From Limnohabitans sp. B9-3 (GTDB lineage: Bacteria > Pseudomonadota > Gammaproteobacteria > Burkholderiales > Burkholderiaceae_C), in assembly GCF_002778325.1 (NCBI RefSeq), contig NZ_NESI01000001.1, positions 62,001 to 126,000 of the forward strand: a stretch of 64,000 nt of DNA, read 5' to 3'. The notes below the pieces were generated by a model. It had not been told where the DNA came from and searched no databases. It saw only the letters and a program-made list of their open reading frames with translations. Position numbers and translations under genes: made by a program. Of this stretch, positions 63,897 through 64,000 are shown in pieces (within the stretch, counting starts at the first letter, position 1; each line of letters starts with the position of its first letter).

Positions 63897-64000
63897 ATGA
63901 ACACCCCCTCAACACCACCCATCTTCCCCACCACGCCCGACACCATCTTGCCTTTGGTGTTGGAGGTGATGGCGCGCACCCCAGACCCACGACTTCGCCA
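63897..64000 (+). CDS. Partial gene at the right edge, possibly an intradiol dioxygenase N-terminus
   Basis: ATG 63897 follows AAAGGTC and opens a frame that continues to the edge without a stop. Residues ~18-34 read ILPLVLEVMARTPDPRLR. The TPDPRLR stretch resembles the N-terminal helix of intradiol dioxygenases, including SFAHATDPRLAQV in the gene at 61807-62679. Only 34 residues are visible, so the assignment is tentative. Confidence 0.4.
   Translation, partial: MNTPSTPPIFPTTPDTILPLVLEVMARTPDPRLR

Overview
This 64 kb window is a chromosomal stretch from a Burkholderiales bacterium, most likely a freshwater Comamonadaceae member (Limnohabitans/Rhodoferax/Polaromonas-like). That placement is an inference from moderately GC-rich coding, the urtABCDE plus ureABCEFG arrangement with a small extra gene between ureA and ureB, five orphan Bug/TctC-type periplasmic binding proteins, and a TRAP-linked aldarate pathway. 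I saw no rRNA, tRNA, CRISPR array or insertion sequence.

Positions 1-16758 are a nitrogen-acquisition block. A truncated Gfo/Idh/MocA oxidoreductase is followed by an NCS2 purine permease, a TauABC/SsuABC-type ABC transporter, ureD, the urea ABC transporter urtABCDE on the minus strand, and ureA-(small membrane peptide)-ureBCEFG on the plus strand. The DNA between urtA and ureA, and the DNA ahead of the ABC transporter, carries sigma-54 type -24/-12 elements and NtrC-like GCACCAA/GCAC-N7-GTGC sites. This suggests nitrogen-starvation control. A TGTATACA-centred palindrome precedes both the purine permease and the ABC operon.

Positions 16785-20040 hold ordinary single genes: a DUF333 protein, a flavin reductase, a universal stress protein and an orphan sensor kinase. 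Positions 20041-37100 form the DNA-repair/defence region. recC and recB are separated from recD by about 3.9 kb carrying two toxin-antitoxin pairs (hicAB and ccdAB) and five small metabolic or unknown genes. Directly after recD, with operon-like spacing, come three genes resembling ZorA (MotA-like channel with a long helical tail), ZorB (MotB/OmpA-like stator subunit) and ZorC (EH_Signature domain) of Zorya anti-phage systems. No ZorD helicase/nuclease is present. This recD-zorABC arrangement is the most interesting candidate system here.

Positions 37224-51695 hold acs and then, on the minus strand, a probable ten-gene operon for oxidative uronate/aldarate catabolism: udh, a TRAP transporter (dctPQM), an SMP-30 lactonase, two Bug proteins, gudD, garR and a class II aldolase. 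A LacI regulator sits upstream, with galactarate dehydratase garD divergent from it. Matching palindromic operators lie in front of udh and garD. Acs and the aldarate operon converge on one hairpin terminator.

Positions 51754-64000 hold a TonB-like protein and a catabolic region for an unidentified aromatic or heterocyclic substrate. It contains a polysaccharide-deacetylase/cyclic-amidase family enzyme, a GntR regulator, a fumarylacetoacetase-family hydrolase, a two-subunit molybdenum hydroxylase of the IorAB type with a Tat signal, Bug proteins, an exported amidohydrolase, an intradiol dioxygenase, and a LacI regulator with a perfect 16-bp operator upstream. A partial gene, possibly a second intradiol dioxygenase, runs off the right edge.
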